Of a stretch of 64,000 nt of DNA, positions 27,955 to 36,658 are shown piece by piece. The notes below the pieces were generated by a model. The model saw only the letters and a list, made by a program, of their open reading frames with translations. It did no database searches and had not been told where the DNA came from. The DNA comes from Prolixibacter sp. NT017. GTDB lineage: Bacteria > Bacteroidota > Bacteroidia > Bacteroidales > Prolixibacteraceae. Within the stretch, counting starts at the first letter, position 1, and the number at the start of each line of letters is the position of its first letter. Position numbers and translations under genes: made by a program. The stretch covers positions 2,418,001 through 2,482,000 of the forward strand of contig NZ_BLAV01000001.1 of assembly GCF_009617875.1 (NCBI RefSeq), given 5' to 3'.

Positions 27955-28874
27955 CCTACACCACAGCCATTCCCATTTTGGGTTACCTGCTCGACCTGTT
28001 ATCAGGCGATCCCCGCTGGTTTCCTCATCCCGTAAGGGGATTCGGTTACCTGATTGCCCGCGGGGAGCGTTGGTTGAACAGGGGAAAACACCGCATTGTT
28101 ACAGGCGCTTTCCTAACTCTGGTTCTCGTACCCGGAACATGGTTACTGTTTTCTATCGCCGGCTCTGTGTTGTACCAGCTATCGCCGGTAATCGCCGGTA
28201 TTTGGTCAGTAGTTTTTTTCTGGCTCGGGCTGGCCAACCAAAGCCTCATTTCGGAGAGTAGAGCCGTAATAGACGCACTAGAGAAACAAGGTATCGAAGC
28301 CGGAAGAAAGCAACTAAGCTATATCGTAGGCCGGGAAACAAATGAATTGTCGCCGTCGCAAATCCGGACGGCCGTACTCGAAACCATGTCGGAAAACCTC
28401 AGCGATGGTGTAGTAGCTCCCCTATTCTGGTACACTATCGGAGGCATCCCGTTGATGTTCGCGTACAAGATGGTTAACACGCTTGATTCAATGATTGGCT
28501 ACAAAAGTGAGCGCTACCGCTTGTTTGGCCGCTTTGCTGCCCGCCTAGACGATATTGCCAACTATCTGCCGGCAAGGTTAACGGCATTCATCATGGCCAT
28601 GGTCTCCTTTTCGTTTCGCGGATTACAGTATGCCGTTCGGTACGGTCGCCGCCATAGCAGTCCCAATGCTGGGTGGCCCGAAGCGACACTGGCCGGTATT
28701 CTCGATTGCCGTTTCGGAGGCCCCAACCGGTACCATGGCCAATGGGTAGATAAACCTTATATCGGAGAAAACAGCCAGGAGATTACCAACAATGACTTCT
28801 CCAGAGCCAAAACCATCAATCACCGGGTTACTGCTGCCGTAGTATTGGGTGTTATATTGGCGGGCATTATTTAG
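27942..28874 (+). CDS. cbiB: Adenosylcobinamide-phosphate synthase CbiB
   Basis: A 310-residue membrane protein with the CbiB signatures DLLSGDPRWFPHPVRGFG at the start, ETMSENLSDGVVAPLFWY, NTLDSMIGYKSERY and a late WPEATLAGILDCRFGGPN. It links aminopropanol phosphate to adenosylcobyric acid. It is the last gene of the operon. The next 1.8 kb is gene-free. Confidence 0.95.
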   Translation: MESIAYTTAIPILGYLLDLLSGDPRWFPHPVRGFGYLIARGERWLNRGKHRIVTGAFLTLVLVPGTWLLFSIAGSVLYQLSPVIAGIWSVVFFWLGLANQSLISESRAVIDALEKQGIEAGRKQLSYIVGRETNELSPSQIRTAVLETMSENLSDGVVAPLFWYTIGGIPLMFAYKMVNTLDSMIGYKSERYRLFGRFAARLDDIANYLPARLTAFIMAMVSFSFRGLQYAVRYGRRHSSPNAGWPEATLAGILDCRFGGPNRYHGQWVDKPYIGENSQEITNNDFSRAKTINHRVTAAVVLGVILAGII

Positions 28875-29158
28875 GCGATAAGTCAATTCATTCAACATTT
28901 TGAACCTAATTATCGAGACTACTATTTTAAAGGGCCTCACCCAACCGGAAGAGATGAATGGATGCGTGTCGGAAGCATCATTCCCGGAAAAGTCTCACTA
29001 AAACCGTTGAAGTACATGCCCGTCTTTAACCCTAAAAACTAACTGAACCAACAGGCATGCCTTTTTTGTTCCGGTTCTTCGCGGCCAGGTGAAAGCCCTT
29101 GTATTTTGATGGTTACTGTTGTTGAAAAAAGTGTTAAGTGTTAAGTATTAAGTTTTAA

Positions 29159-29237
29159 GAAAGACGTTAGACTGCGGACCTGAACCTTTCACCTCTTAAT
29201 TATTCATTGTTAATTGATTTTAGGGTTTCAGGTTGCG
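29159..29237. repeat. Direct repeat block 1, copy 1
   Basis: Begins GAAAGACGTTAGACTGC and continues with CCTGAACCTTTCACCTC, a TTAATTATTCATTG stretch and a GATTTTAGGGTTTC end. It is nearly identical to 30143-30239, which carries a short internal duplication around TTATTCATT. Confidence 0.75.
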
Positions 29238-29309
29238 CTGGTTGCGACCTTTGACGGTTGTTGGGTTCTATGATTACTATGGTTTCTGTTGTTTCTGTTG
29301 TTTCTGTTG

Positions 29310-29390
29310 TTGAGCCCTTGTCAGCGACAGAGCCATTGCGGTCGAAACAACCTTCTCTTTTTCAATTCACGTTATCACGCGACCGCTGTG
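29310..29390. repeat. Direct repeat block 2, copy 1
   Basis: Contains CGACAGAGCCATTGCGG and TCGAAACAACCTTCTC, ending CGCGACCGCTGTG. It matches 29816-29896 with few changes and 30231-30306 more loosely. A 9-bp TTTCTGTTG tandem precedes it (29283-29312). Confidence 0.75.
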
Positions 29391-29558
29391 ACCGCGCGTA
29401 CTTGCCAACCCGGGGTGGCTAAACCTCACGGTTTCTTACCCCGGGCTACGGAGCTTGAACTCCTTCAGAGTTCTGCCAGATGTTACACCACCCAATAAAC
29501 CGGAGCTCAATTGCCCCGTGGATTTAGCCCAATGGTCTCCATCACGTAAAGGTCAAAT

Positions 29559-29727
29559 ACCGCGTAGCGGTTATTGTATTGTAGCATCGGGTCATTGAGC
29601 GAGGGCGTTTTCCCCGTAGGGGATATACTTTTTTCCATCCGGTTCAATGAGTTGTCAGGAATAACACCTACGGTGTAATGGCGTGGAATGCAATACCCTG
29701 GCTACAATACCTGATGCCCTACGGGCA
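29559..29727. repeat. Four miniature 5-bp-stem palindromes with GTA/TAC loops
   Basis: ACCGC-GTA-GCGGT (29559-29571), TCCCC-GTA-GGGGA (29611-29623), ACACC-TAC-GGTGT (29664-29676) and TGCCC-TAC-GGGCA (29715-29727). Each is a perfect 13-bp palindrome around a 3-nt centre. Stems differ completely in sequence yet pair perfectly, and the centre is GTA in the first two and its complement TAC in the last two. Confidence 0.8.
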
Positions 29728-29815
29728 ATTCCGTTGATGTTGTTATGAGGACGGTTGTTGGTTTCTGTGGTTGCTATGGTTACTGTCGTTACTATCGTTA
29801 CGATTGTTTCTGTTG

Positions 29816-29896
29816 TTGAGCTCTTATCAACGACAGAGCCATTGCGGGCGAAACAACATTCTCTTTTTCAATCCACGTTATCGCGCGACCGCTGTG
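29816..29896. repeat. Direct repeat block 2, copy 2
   Basis: About 90 percent identical by eye to 29310-29390 (CGACAGAGCCATTGCGG...GCGCGACCGCTGTG), again preceded by a TTTCTGTTGTTG tract. A looser third copy is at 30231-30306. Confidence 0.75.
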
Positions 29897-30142
29897 TGGT
29901 GGCAGGTGACGTCCTTGCCCCATGGCGTTGCCAGGGGTTATTGCTGTAAGACCGTTGGCCTTGTAATGGCATCCACGTTTCTGTCGTCATCAGGCTGAAG
30001 GCCTGAAAGCACAAAGCACGGGGTAACACGAGATGTATATCGAGGGGCCACCCCGGGTTAGATGTTCCGAAGCGAGCAGAGGCGCACATTCCGGCCCGAA
30101 TTGGAACGAATACATTGTTGCGCCGCACATGAATGGTTGAAG

Positions 30143-30239
30143 GAAAGACGTTAGACTGCAGACCTGAACCTTTCACCTCTTAATTATTCATTACACATTA
30201 TTCATTGTTAATTGATTTTAGGGTTTCTTGTTGCGCTCT
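30143..30239. repeat. Direct repeat block 1, copy 2
   Basis: Second copy of the block at 29159, about 980 bp away. It carries an extra ACACATTATTCATT-type duplication and runs directly into the third copy of block 2. Confidence 0.75.
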
Positions 30240-30669
30240 TATCAACGTCATCGCTATTGCGGTCGAAACACCACCACCGTTTGAATTCACATCGCCTCGC
30301 GACCCGAATTTAAAAGGGCTTCACCCGGCCTTCCAAAAGATATGCTGAAAACAGAATTTCCGGGTGGAATTCAACATGCTGACTTCAAACCTAACTAAAC
30401 CGACCAGCATGTTTTTCTGTACACATATCCTTGTAGCCGGGCAAAAACCCTTTGTTGTTTTTCAGCAGGTGTTTCCATTACCACTTTCAATGCCGGGGCC
30501 GTTTAACCTGAATGGAGGAATGGGGACCACTCCCCTCCGCTGGAGACGGTCCCCTACCAATCAACCTCCACCCCCGGACCCCAATGGCAGAATCAACCTT
30601 TTTTCACCTGCCTCACTTTCTGTTTTCTCTTTTCATTCAAATGCCCCAACTCATAAGCTGATTCCCCGC

Positions 30670-32502
30670 TTAATTGGCTGCATTACCCACCATATTCGGG
30701 TTGGTCGATAATTCGGAGGAAGGAACCGGCACCCGCAAATCTTTGGCATAGTTAAAGGTTGCCGTCCCGGTTAAACCAGTCTGGGCCACCTGTACTGCAT
30801 TTTTATTTACCAGGTTGTCCAGCATAGAAGCTGCATCCGGATCATTGGGATTGTTATACCAGCGCATCAGGTTAAAGAAACGCCACCCTTCCCAGTATAA
30901 TTCAACCGAATATTCGTGCTTAAGTAACCGACGGGCCGTATTGACCGTTGTGCCCGGAAGAATGACTGTTCCATCGTCGGCAACAACCCGGCCTAATGTA
31001 GGGGCTGCAGCTATTAACTCTTCCCCGGAAGGGAGCGTTCCTTCGCCTTCTGTATAAAACATTTCCTGGTCCGCCTCCGAAGGGTTCACCATTTCGTTAT
31101 TTGCCCGCGCCCTGACCTGATCGATATAAGTAAGAGCGGTGGTCTCGTCCCCCGTCTCTATACAACATTCGGCATACATTAATAAAACATCGGCATAGCG
31201 GATTAACCGGTCATTAATGCCGCTTTTCCCCGCATCGCTCACAAATCCATCTTCGCCGTATTTCCGTACCCCGAACCATTTACCTTTCCAGTTGGCAAAT
31301 GTACCCCCGCTGAACAGGTCGTCGTAGCCAATCCACTCACCCGATTTTCCCAGGAACCTGGCACCGTCGGGAATCCACAACCCCTGGTAGGCGCGCGGGT
31401 CGATGATGTTACCGTTGGCGTCACGCTCAAATTCGGCATACAAAGCCAATGATGGCTGACCGTTCCACCATCTTCCCGATTCGGTTGAGTTAGGGGATGT
31501 CAGTTCTATCTGCCGCCAGGTATTTTGCCCCGATATTGTCCAGCTGCCGATATCTCCGTCAGCCACGGGGTTGTAACCGTCAGTATCCAGACTTTTGCAG
31601 AACTGCACTTCAAATATCGACTCCTTGTTGTTTTCATTGGCGTCTGAGCCGTTGTCACGGTAATTGTTTACCAGCTCATATTCGCCCGAATCAATAATCT
31701 TTTTCAAGGCTTCTTTGGCCTTACCCCACTCAGCATCGCCGGCACCGGCCGTACCATCCAGGATAGGTCGCCCCATATAGGCCTTCGCCAGGTAAGCCAG
31801 AGCCGCCCCTTTGGTGGCACGCCCGATATTAGCCTCATCGGCGTAAACAACTGAACGGACCGGGAGCAAACCGGCGGCATCCTGAAAATCCTTGATCATC
31901 TTCTGGTAAATGACTCCCGGCTCCGACGCCCCGAGGGTGTAATCTTCACCCCCGGTTGTTGTATAATCTCTGTCGGGAATTTGGTCGCCCCAGAAAAACA
32001 CCAGGTAAAAACGGCTCAATCCGCGTAGGAAAATCGCCTCCCCTCTCAGCCGGTCATACAATGCCTTGTCATCCGTATTGCTCAAATCAAAAGCATTATC
32101 CTGGTTGGCATCCAGCTTTTCCAGTGCAAAATCTGCTGCATACTGAAGCACATATAAATCCTGCCATGTCAGCGACATAAAATCATTATCGGCCTGAACC
32201 GTGTACTCCGACAGGCTGGCCGATGAAGGTTCACCCGCTGCTGCCCCACTGGTAAAAGCATATTCGTCACTCCGGGCATTCAGCATAAATGGCATGCAAC
32301 GGGCCCAGCACCCGCCCCGCTGAAGAATATTGTAAGCCCCGTTCACGGCATAAATTAAATGCTCCTGTGTATTGTAATAAGTCGCATCACTCTCTGCCGT
32401 GGGATTCGCATACTCCATCCCCGGCTCGCATCCTGTAAATAACAGCAGGAGTATTCCCGCCAGGACACTGCAGTATAATTTGATTCGTTTCATCTGATTC
32501 AA
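30670..32502 (-). CDS. SusD/RagB-family glycan-binding lipoprotein
   Basis: A 610-residue SusD-type protein; MKRIKLYCSVLAGILLLLFTGC is a clear lipoprotein signal, so the ATG at 32493 is as good a start as 32502. Characteristic parts are RGEAIFLRGLSRFYLVFFWGDQIP, KGAALAYLAKAYMGRP, LIRYADVLLMYAECCIETGDETTALTYIDQVRARAN and the LKHEYSVELYWEGWRFFNLMRWYN segment. It follows its SusC partner by 15 bp. No glycosidase, sigma or regulatory gene lies beside the pair, so its ligand cannot be guessed. Confidence 0.95.
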   Translation of the reverse strand: MNQMKRIKLYCSVLAGILLLLFTGCEPGMEYANPTAESDATYYNTQEHLIYAVNGAYNILQRGGCWARCMPFMLNARSDEYAFTSGAAAGEPSSASLSEYTVQADNDFMSLTWQDLYVLQYAADFALEKLDANQDNAFDLSNTDDKALYDRLRGEAIFLRGLSRFYLVFFWGDQIPDRDYTTTGGEDYTLGASEPGVIYQKMIKDFQDAAGLLPVRSVVYADEANIGRATKGAALAYLAKAYMGRPILDGTAGAGDAEWGKAKEALKKIIDSGEYELVNNYRDNGSDANENNKESIFEVQFCKSLDTDGYNPVADGDIGSWTISGQNTWRQIELTSPNSTESGRWWNGQPSLALYAEFERDANGNIIDPRAYQGLWIPDGARFLGKSGEWIGYDDLFSGGTFANWKGKWFGVRKYGEDGFVSDAGKSGINDRLIRYADVLLMYAECCIETGDETTALTYIDQVRARANNEMVNPSEADQEMFYTEGEGTLPSGEELIAAAPTLGRVVADDGTVILPGTTVNTARRLLKHEYSVELYWEGWRFFNLMRWYNNPNDPDAASMLDNLVNKNAVQVAQTGLTGTATFNYAKDLRVPVPSSELSTNPNMVGNAAN

Positions 32503-32517
32503 AATTTTAAAGGTGAA

Positions 32518-35500
32518 TTAAAAGGTTAGTTGCACACCGGCAAAAAACTGCCGCCGGCTCCAGTAGGTATCTGACGACCAGTAGTACGAACCGTCGACTC
32601 CCCGGTTCAGGGTGGAACCGTTGCCGGGTACCTGCGGGTCGAACATGGAATAGCCGGTAATGGTAAACGGGTTCTTCACCCCCGCATAAATACGGAGCTT
32701 TTCCATCTTCACTTTGTCTGCCAGGCGGGACGATAAGGTATATCCCAGCGTTATCCGGTTACAGCGCAGGTACGACCCGTCTTCCACAAAATAATCGGAA
32801 GCATTGGTATGGTTGTTATTCGGATCGTTTAATACCGCCCGCGGTACTGAGGTATGGGTGTTGGCAGGAAGAGTAATCGTTTCTCCCCCGGCCGTTGTGA
32901 AGGTTACATCGGTAGCCCGGAAACGGTCATTCATCTCCGCCATCTGGTTCTTCGCGCAATAACCGCCCATCAGTTCCGACTTCCAGTTATTGTAAATATC
33001 GTAACCAAAATCGCCCTGGAACAGCGCTGACAGGTCGAAACCTTTGTATTCGGCCATAATGTTCAGCCCCATCGACCAGTCGGGCAGGGAGGAACCGATA
33101 AAGGTTTTGTCACCGTCGGTGATAGCGCCGTCCCCGTTCACATCGACGTACTTCAAATCGCCGGCCGCGGCCGAAGGCTGCAACCGTTCCCCTTTACTGT
33201 TCACATAGTCTGCTGCTTCCTGGTCCGTTTTAAACAGTCCGTCGGTTTTGTAGCCCCAGAACTGTGCAACCGGCTTCCCGGCAACGGTCCGCGTGACATT
33301 TGCCCCGGAGGCAATACTCCCGCCGGCCAGCGATTCGTTGTCACCCAGGCTGTTCACCTTGTTGCGGTACAGCGAAAAGTTCGGCGAAACCGTTAAACGC
33401 ACATCACCGATGGGCTGCCGGTAGGTGGCCGAGAATTCAATCCCCCGGTTGGTCATACTGCCGACGTTCATCGGGACCGAATTGGTTGTCCCGCTCGATT
33501 CGGGCAGCTGCACATCCAGCAGCATATCGCTCACTTTCCGGTTGTAGTAGTCAAAGGTGATATCCAGTCGGCTGTTCAGTAAGGTCATATCGAACCCCAC
33601 GCCTGCATCCCGGGTGGTTTCCCAGGTCAGCGATTTGTTGGCAATGGATTCGGGGAGCGGCGCCGGTACATTCGAATCGGCGGCATTATCGCCCTGGTTG
33701 GCCCCCAGCGTGTAATACCGGTTATTGGTTTCCACCACCGACTGGTAATCGTACGCCCCAACGGCATTCGCACTTCCAATCCAGCCCAGGGTGGCCCTTA
33801 TTTTCAGGTTGTCCAGCCAGCCGGCTGTTGCCTCTTTCATCCACGGCTCTTCACTGATCCGCCAGCCCGCCGAGAAAGACGGGAAATACCCCCAGCGGTT
33901 TCCGGCCGCAAATTTCGACGACTCATCGGCACGGAAATTAACCGTAAACATGTATTTGCTGTTGTAGCTGTACATCAACCGCGCCAGGTACGAGAAATAA
34001 GCCAGGTCGGTTTCCGAACTGCTGATGGTTTGCGAATCGGTGAACTTCGATTCCAGACCGAAATCCGTCTGCTCATCGCTGTGACCGGCCGTGGTCAGCG
34101 ACCATGATACCGATTTCTCAGAGGTCACCCCCAGCACCCCGGAAACGGAGTGTTTACCCAGTGTTTTATCATACGAAAGCAGGTTTTCGATAATTTTGTG
34201 CCGGCTTCCGCCCTTGGTGGTCGACTGCGAATTGTAATCCTGCCGCGAAGCTCCCAAATCGTATTCCGGGGTAAAGGTGGCATCGTTGTTCCGGGCAAAA
34301 GAGTATGAATAAGATACCCGGTATTTTAACCAGTCGAATATTCTGAATTCGCCGAATACATTTCCCCGGGCGCTCACCGAACGGTTTCTCTCTTTCTCAT
34401 TATGAAGGTACCACGCCTGGTTCGACAGGTCGTTCCCGTCCGTTTCGTTAATGCCGGTTTTGTAAAAACTCCCGTCTTCATTATATACCGGCAGGTTAGG
34501 CGGAAGCATCAGCATGTTCATCAGCGAGGCCCCTGTATTCTGGTCGGTCTGGTTATATCCTATCTGCAGTTGCCCGCCATAGGTAAACCGTCCTTTGGTG
34601 CCCTGTATGTTCGAATAAATGTTCTGAAATTCATTCTCGTACGAATCCATCTCGTTCCCGTCGTGGCTGTAGGTTACGCCAAACAGGTATTTGGACGATG
34701 GCGTGGCGCCGCTGACCGACAGGTCGTATTTTTGCGTGGTTGTCCGGCTGAAATACTGGTCCCACCAGCGGGTATCGGCCAGTGGCTTACCGGGGTTCGC
34801 ATTGTGGGTCGGCACCGTCTGGTTCCAGGTCCCGCCGGCAATGGAGGCCGCATCGGAGGCATTGTAATAAAGCTCGTTTACATAAACGCCATAGTCATAG
34901 GCATTCATCATCTTCAGCTTTTTGGCCGGTGTTTCGGTGCCTGTGTAGGCGTTGAAATGGATTCTCGGCGCGCCGGGCTGTCCCTGCTTTGTGGTTACCA
35001 GGATGACACCGTTGGCCCCCCGCACCCCGTAAATGGCACAGGAAGCTGCGTCCTTCAACACCTGTATGGAGGCGATTTCGTCTTCGTTGGGAATGGCCCC
35101 GTCGATTACTCCATCGACCACCCACAACGGATCGGTACCGCCGGTGATAGAGCTGGTCCCACGGATGCGGATTTTCCCGCCCGATACGTTCACTCCGGCG
35201 ATACTCCCCTGCAAAGCATCGGTCACACCGCCCGGAGCTTTCAATACTTCTTTCGGGCCCAGGGTGGAAATGGCCGACGTTAAATCGGCTTTTTTCTGGC
35301 TACCGTACCCCACCACAATGGTTTCATTCAGCTGCAAACGCTCTTCCTGCATGGTAACCGTTATGTAGCTGCGGTTTGTAACAGCCAGCTCCTGTGTTTT
35401 CATTCCCACAAATGAGAAGACCAGCACCGCGTTACCGGGCACTTCCGGCAAACGATAGTTGCCGTTTGCATCGGTAATGGTGCCCTGCGTAGTACCTTTT

Positions 35501-35688
35501 ATTATAATGGTGACACCGGGAAGCGGCTGCCCCTTGCTGTCGGTCACCTTACCGGTTACCGTTTTTACTGTTTCCTGGGCCGTGGCCGGCGTAGCTGCCG
35601 CCGGCGGAGTAACTCCCGCAGCCCACATAAAAAGCAGGAGCAGGCATACGCTCCGTGCCCGGAAATTGACTTTTGGTTTGTTTTTCAT
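32518..35688 (-). CDS. SusC/RagA-family TonB-dependent transporter
   Basis: A 1056-residue transporter with a long signal peptide (VCLLLLFMWAAGVTPPAAA), a carboxypeptidase-like domain (VTGKVTDSKGQPLPGVTIII), the ETIVVGYGSQKKADLT linker, a plug with TDPLWVVDGVIDGAIPN and VLKDAASCAIYGVRGANG, and a barrel ending FAGVQLTF. There is no STN domain. It is noticeably more GC-rich than the first SusC gene. Its leader contains a 16-bp tandem repeat (35761-35829). Confidence 0.95.
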   Translation of the reverse strand: MKNKPKVNFRARSVCLLLLFMWAAGVTPPAAATPATAQETVKTVTGKVTDSKGQPLPGVTIIIKGTTQGTITDANGNYRLPEVPGNAVLVFSFVGMKTQELAVTNRSYITVTMQEERLQLNETIVVGYGSQKKADLTSAISTLGPKEVLKAPGGVTDALQGSIAGVNVSGGKIRIRGTSSITGGTDPLWVVDGVIDGAIPNEDEIASIQVLKDAASCAIYGVRGANGVILVTTKQGQPGAPRIHFNAYTGTETPAKKLKMMNAYDYGVYVNELYYNASDAASIAGGTWNQTVPTHNANPGKPLADTRWWDQYFSRTTTQKYDLSVSGATPSSKYLFGVTYSHDGNEMDSYENEFQNIYSNIQGTKGRFTYGGQLQIGYNQTDQNTGASLMNMLMLPPNLPVYNEDGSFYKTGINETDGNDLSNQAWYLHNEKERNRSVSARGNVFGEFRIFDWLKYRVSYSYSFARNNDATFTPEYDLGASRQDYNSQSTTKGGSRHKIIENLLSYDKTLGKHSVSGVLGVTSEKSVSWSLTTAGHSDEQTDFGLESKFTDSQTISSSETDLAYFSYLARLMYSYNSKYMFTVNFRADESSKFAAGNRWGYFPSFSAGWRISEEPWMKEATAGWLDNLKIRATLGWIGSANAVGAYDYQSVVETNNRYYTLGANQGDNAADSNVPAPLPESIANKSLTWETTRDAGVGFDMTLLNSRLDITFDYYNRKVSDMLLDVQLPESSGTTNSVPMNVGSMTNRGIEFSATYRQPIGDVRLTVSPNFSLYRNKVNSLGDNESLAGGSIASGANVTRTVAGKPVAQFWGYKTDGLFKTDQEAADYVNSKGERLQPSAAAGDLKYVDVNGDGAITDGDKTFIGSSLPDWSMGLNIMAEYKGFDLSALFQGDFGYDIYNNWKSELMGGYCAKNQMAEMNDRFRATDVTFTTAGGETITLPANTHTSVPRAVLNDPNNNHTNASDYFVEDGSYLRCNRITLGYTLSSRLADKVKMEKLRIYAGVKNPFTITGYSMFDPQVPGNGSTLNRGVDGSYYWSSDTYWSRRQFFAGVQLTF

Positions 35689-35760
35689 AGAAATGGTTGT
35701 TTTAAAGGATTGATTATTAAGCGTTCGAATCGAAAAAATTTCGTTAGGAAAAGGGCGTAG

Positions 35761-35829
35761 TTTACCCTGTCAGCGGTTTCGCCGACTGTGGTTTACCCTG
35801 ACAGTGGTTTTTCCCGACAGGGGTTTCCC
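35761..35829. repeat. 16-bp tandem array in the susC-type leader
   Basis: Four imperfect units: TTTACCCTGTCAGCGG, TTTCGCCGACTGTGG, TTTACCCTGACAGTGG and TTTTTCCCGACAGGGG, followed by TTTCCC. The array lies 73-141 bp upstream of the SusC start on the minus strand, inside the likely promoter/leader. Confidence 0.7.
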
Positions 35830-35990
35830 ATTACACCCGCCCCTCTCTCCGAAGCCTCGGAGCTCCCTCCCGAAATCTCGGGACGGGGAGACCTGGGGCC
35901 GGTGATATTTCTCAAGGTCCGGTACCCCTATTTTATGTTTTCAGACTTCCCTCAAGAGAACCCTGCTCCAACCTAATCTGATTCAGCCCC

Positions 35991-36080
35991 GAACGAAGCT
36001 GTCCCTCCCCGATGTGGGTCCCGAAGTGTCGGGAGTTAGGTGGGGCAAATGCCTGCCGGAGACGCAACACCCCGGCAGGC
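35991..36080. repeat. 90-bp repeat, copy 1
   Basis: Runs from GAACGAAGCTGTCCCTCCCC through GAGTTAGGTGGGGCAAA to the hairpin arms GCCTGCCGG...CCGGCAGGC. It shares all three parts with 36304-36392. Confidence 0.7.
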
Positions 36081-36303
36081 CATCTGAATTCTGAAGTCAC
36101 CACCCTGGCGGGGGCGGACGATTGGGTTGGATATATGCTTGGTTTACAGGATACATGTTTTGGTGTATTTAGTTGCCCCTCTAAATCTCCCCACCTGGGG
36201 AGACTTTGGGCCGGTGATATTATTCATCGCAGATGCTTAAATATTTTGCCTTGCCATTCTGCTGCCTCAAGGAGTAAATGCTCTCTTTTTTCGCTGAGAC
36301 TCT

Positions 36304-36392
36304 GAACGAAGCTGTCCCTCCCCGACTTGGGGAGGTTAGGTGGGGCAAAAAAGTCACCCCAAAAACCTGCCGGAGCCAGCGCCCCGGCAGGC
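36304..36392. repeat. 90-bp repeat, copy 2
   Basis: Same order as copy 1: GAACGAAGCTGTCCCTCCCC, GAGGTTAGGTGGGGCAAAA, then CCTGCCGG...CCGGCAGG. Here the CTCCCC/GGGGAG arms around GACTT form a good hairpin. Confidence 0.7.
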
Positions 36393-36618
36393 GGGCTTTG
36401 AGTTGAACACACCGCCTTGCAGGTGGCGGCCTCTTAGAAAAAGTATGATTAGGATGAAAAGGGTTCATGGAATCAATTGGTTACACTTAGTTCAGTTGTC
36501 TTAAAAACTTCAGCTAAGTAACCGGTTTGAATGGAGGTTATTAACAATTAGTGGTTGTATCATACACCTTTAGCGTTGTAAAATACTCCGAAGAAGTATC
36601 ACCAGCGGGATTAATTTG

Positions 36619-36626
36619 TATCTTTG
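36619..36626 (+). promoter_or_regulatory. Bacteroidota -7 element of the XRE gene
   Basis: TATCTTTG matches TAnnTTTG and lies 33 bp before the chosen ATG at 36659, which supports that start over an upstream in-frame ATG at 36551. A small dyad ATACT-CCGAAGA-AGTAT (36583-36599) lies just upstream and could be an operator; this is speculative. Confidence 0.5.
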
Positions 36627-36658
36627 ATAGTACCAAGAAACTTTACAAAATATTAATC

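Larger units (their letters stand above)
28875..30669. other. Gene-free 1.8-kb region of degenerate direct repeats and small hairpins
   Basis: No open frame here has protein character. The region holds two copies of one block (29159-29237 and 30143-30239), three copies of another (29310-29390, 29816-29896 and, more diverged, 30231-30306), runs of a TTTCTGTTG 9-mer before the second block, and a row of tiny palindromes at 29559-29727. These are listed separately. It looks like an accumulation site for interspersed repeats between the cobalamin operon and the third SusCD locus. Confidence 0.7.
35689..36618. other. Gene-free 0.9-kb region of GC-rich hairpins and repeats
   Basis: Contains the 16-bp tandem array (35761-35829), hairpins such as TCCCGA-AATC-TCGGGA and TCCCGA-AGTG-TCGGGA, and two copies of a roughly 90-bp repeat (35991-36080 and 36304-36392). 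Short open frames are products of the repeats. It separates the third SusCD locus from the defence-type island and may mark the island's left edge. Confidence 0.6.

Noticed and set aside
29053..29067. Terminator AGGCATGCCTTTTTT after the cobalamin operon
   Set aside because: The palindrome has no loop, leaving only about three base pairs of stem, and lies 180 bp beyond the last stop.
29289..29498. Short open frames in the 29-30 kb repeat region
   Set aside because: They follow the repeat copies, lack ribosome-binding context and give Ser/Cys-rich, low-complexity products.
34402..35283. Long plus-strand open frame of 293 codons
   Set aside because: It lies entirely antisense to the well-supported third susC-type gene, has an unusual Arg/Val-rich composition and no recognisable domain.
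36551..36658. Upstream start of the XRE gene
   Set aside because: The extension reads through a TATCTTTG promoter element and adds 36 residues not expected for the family.
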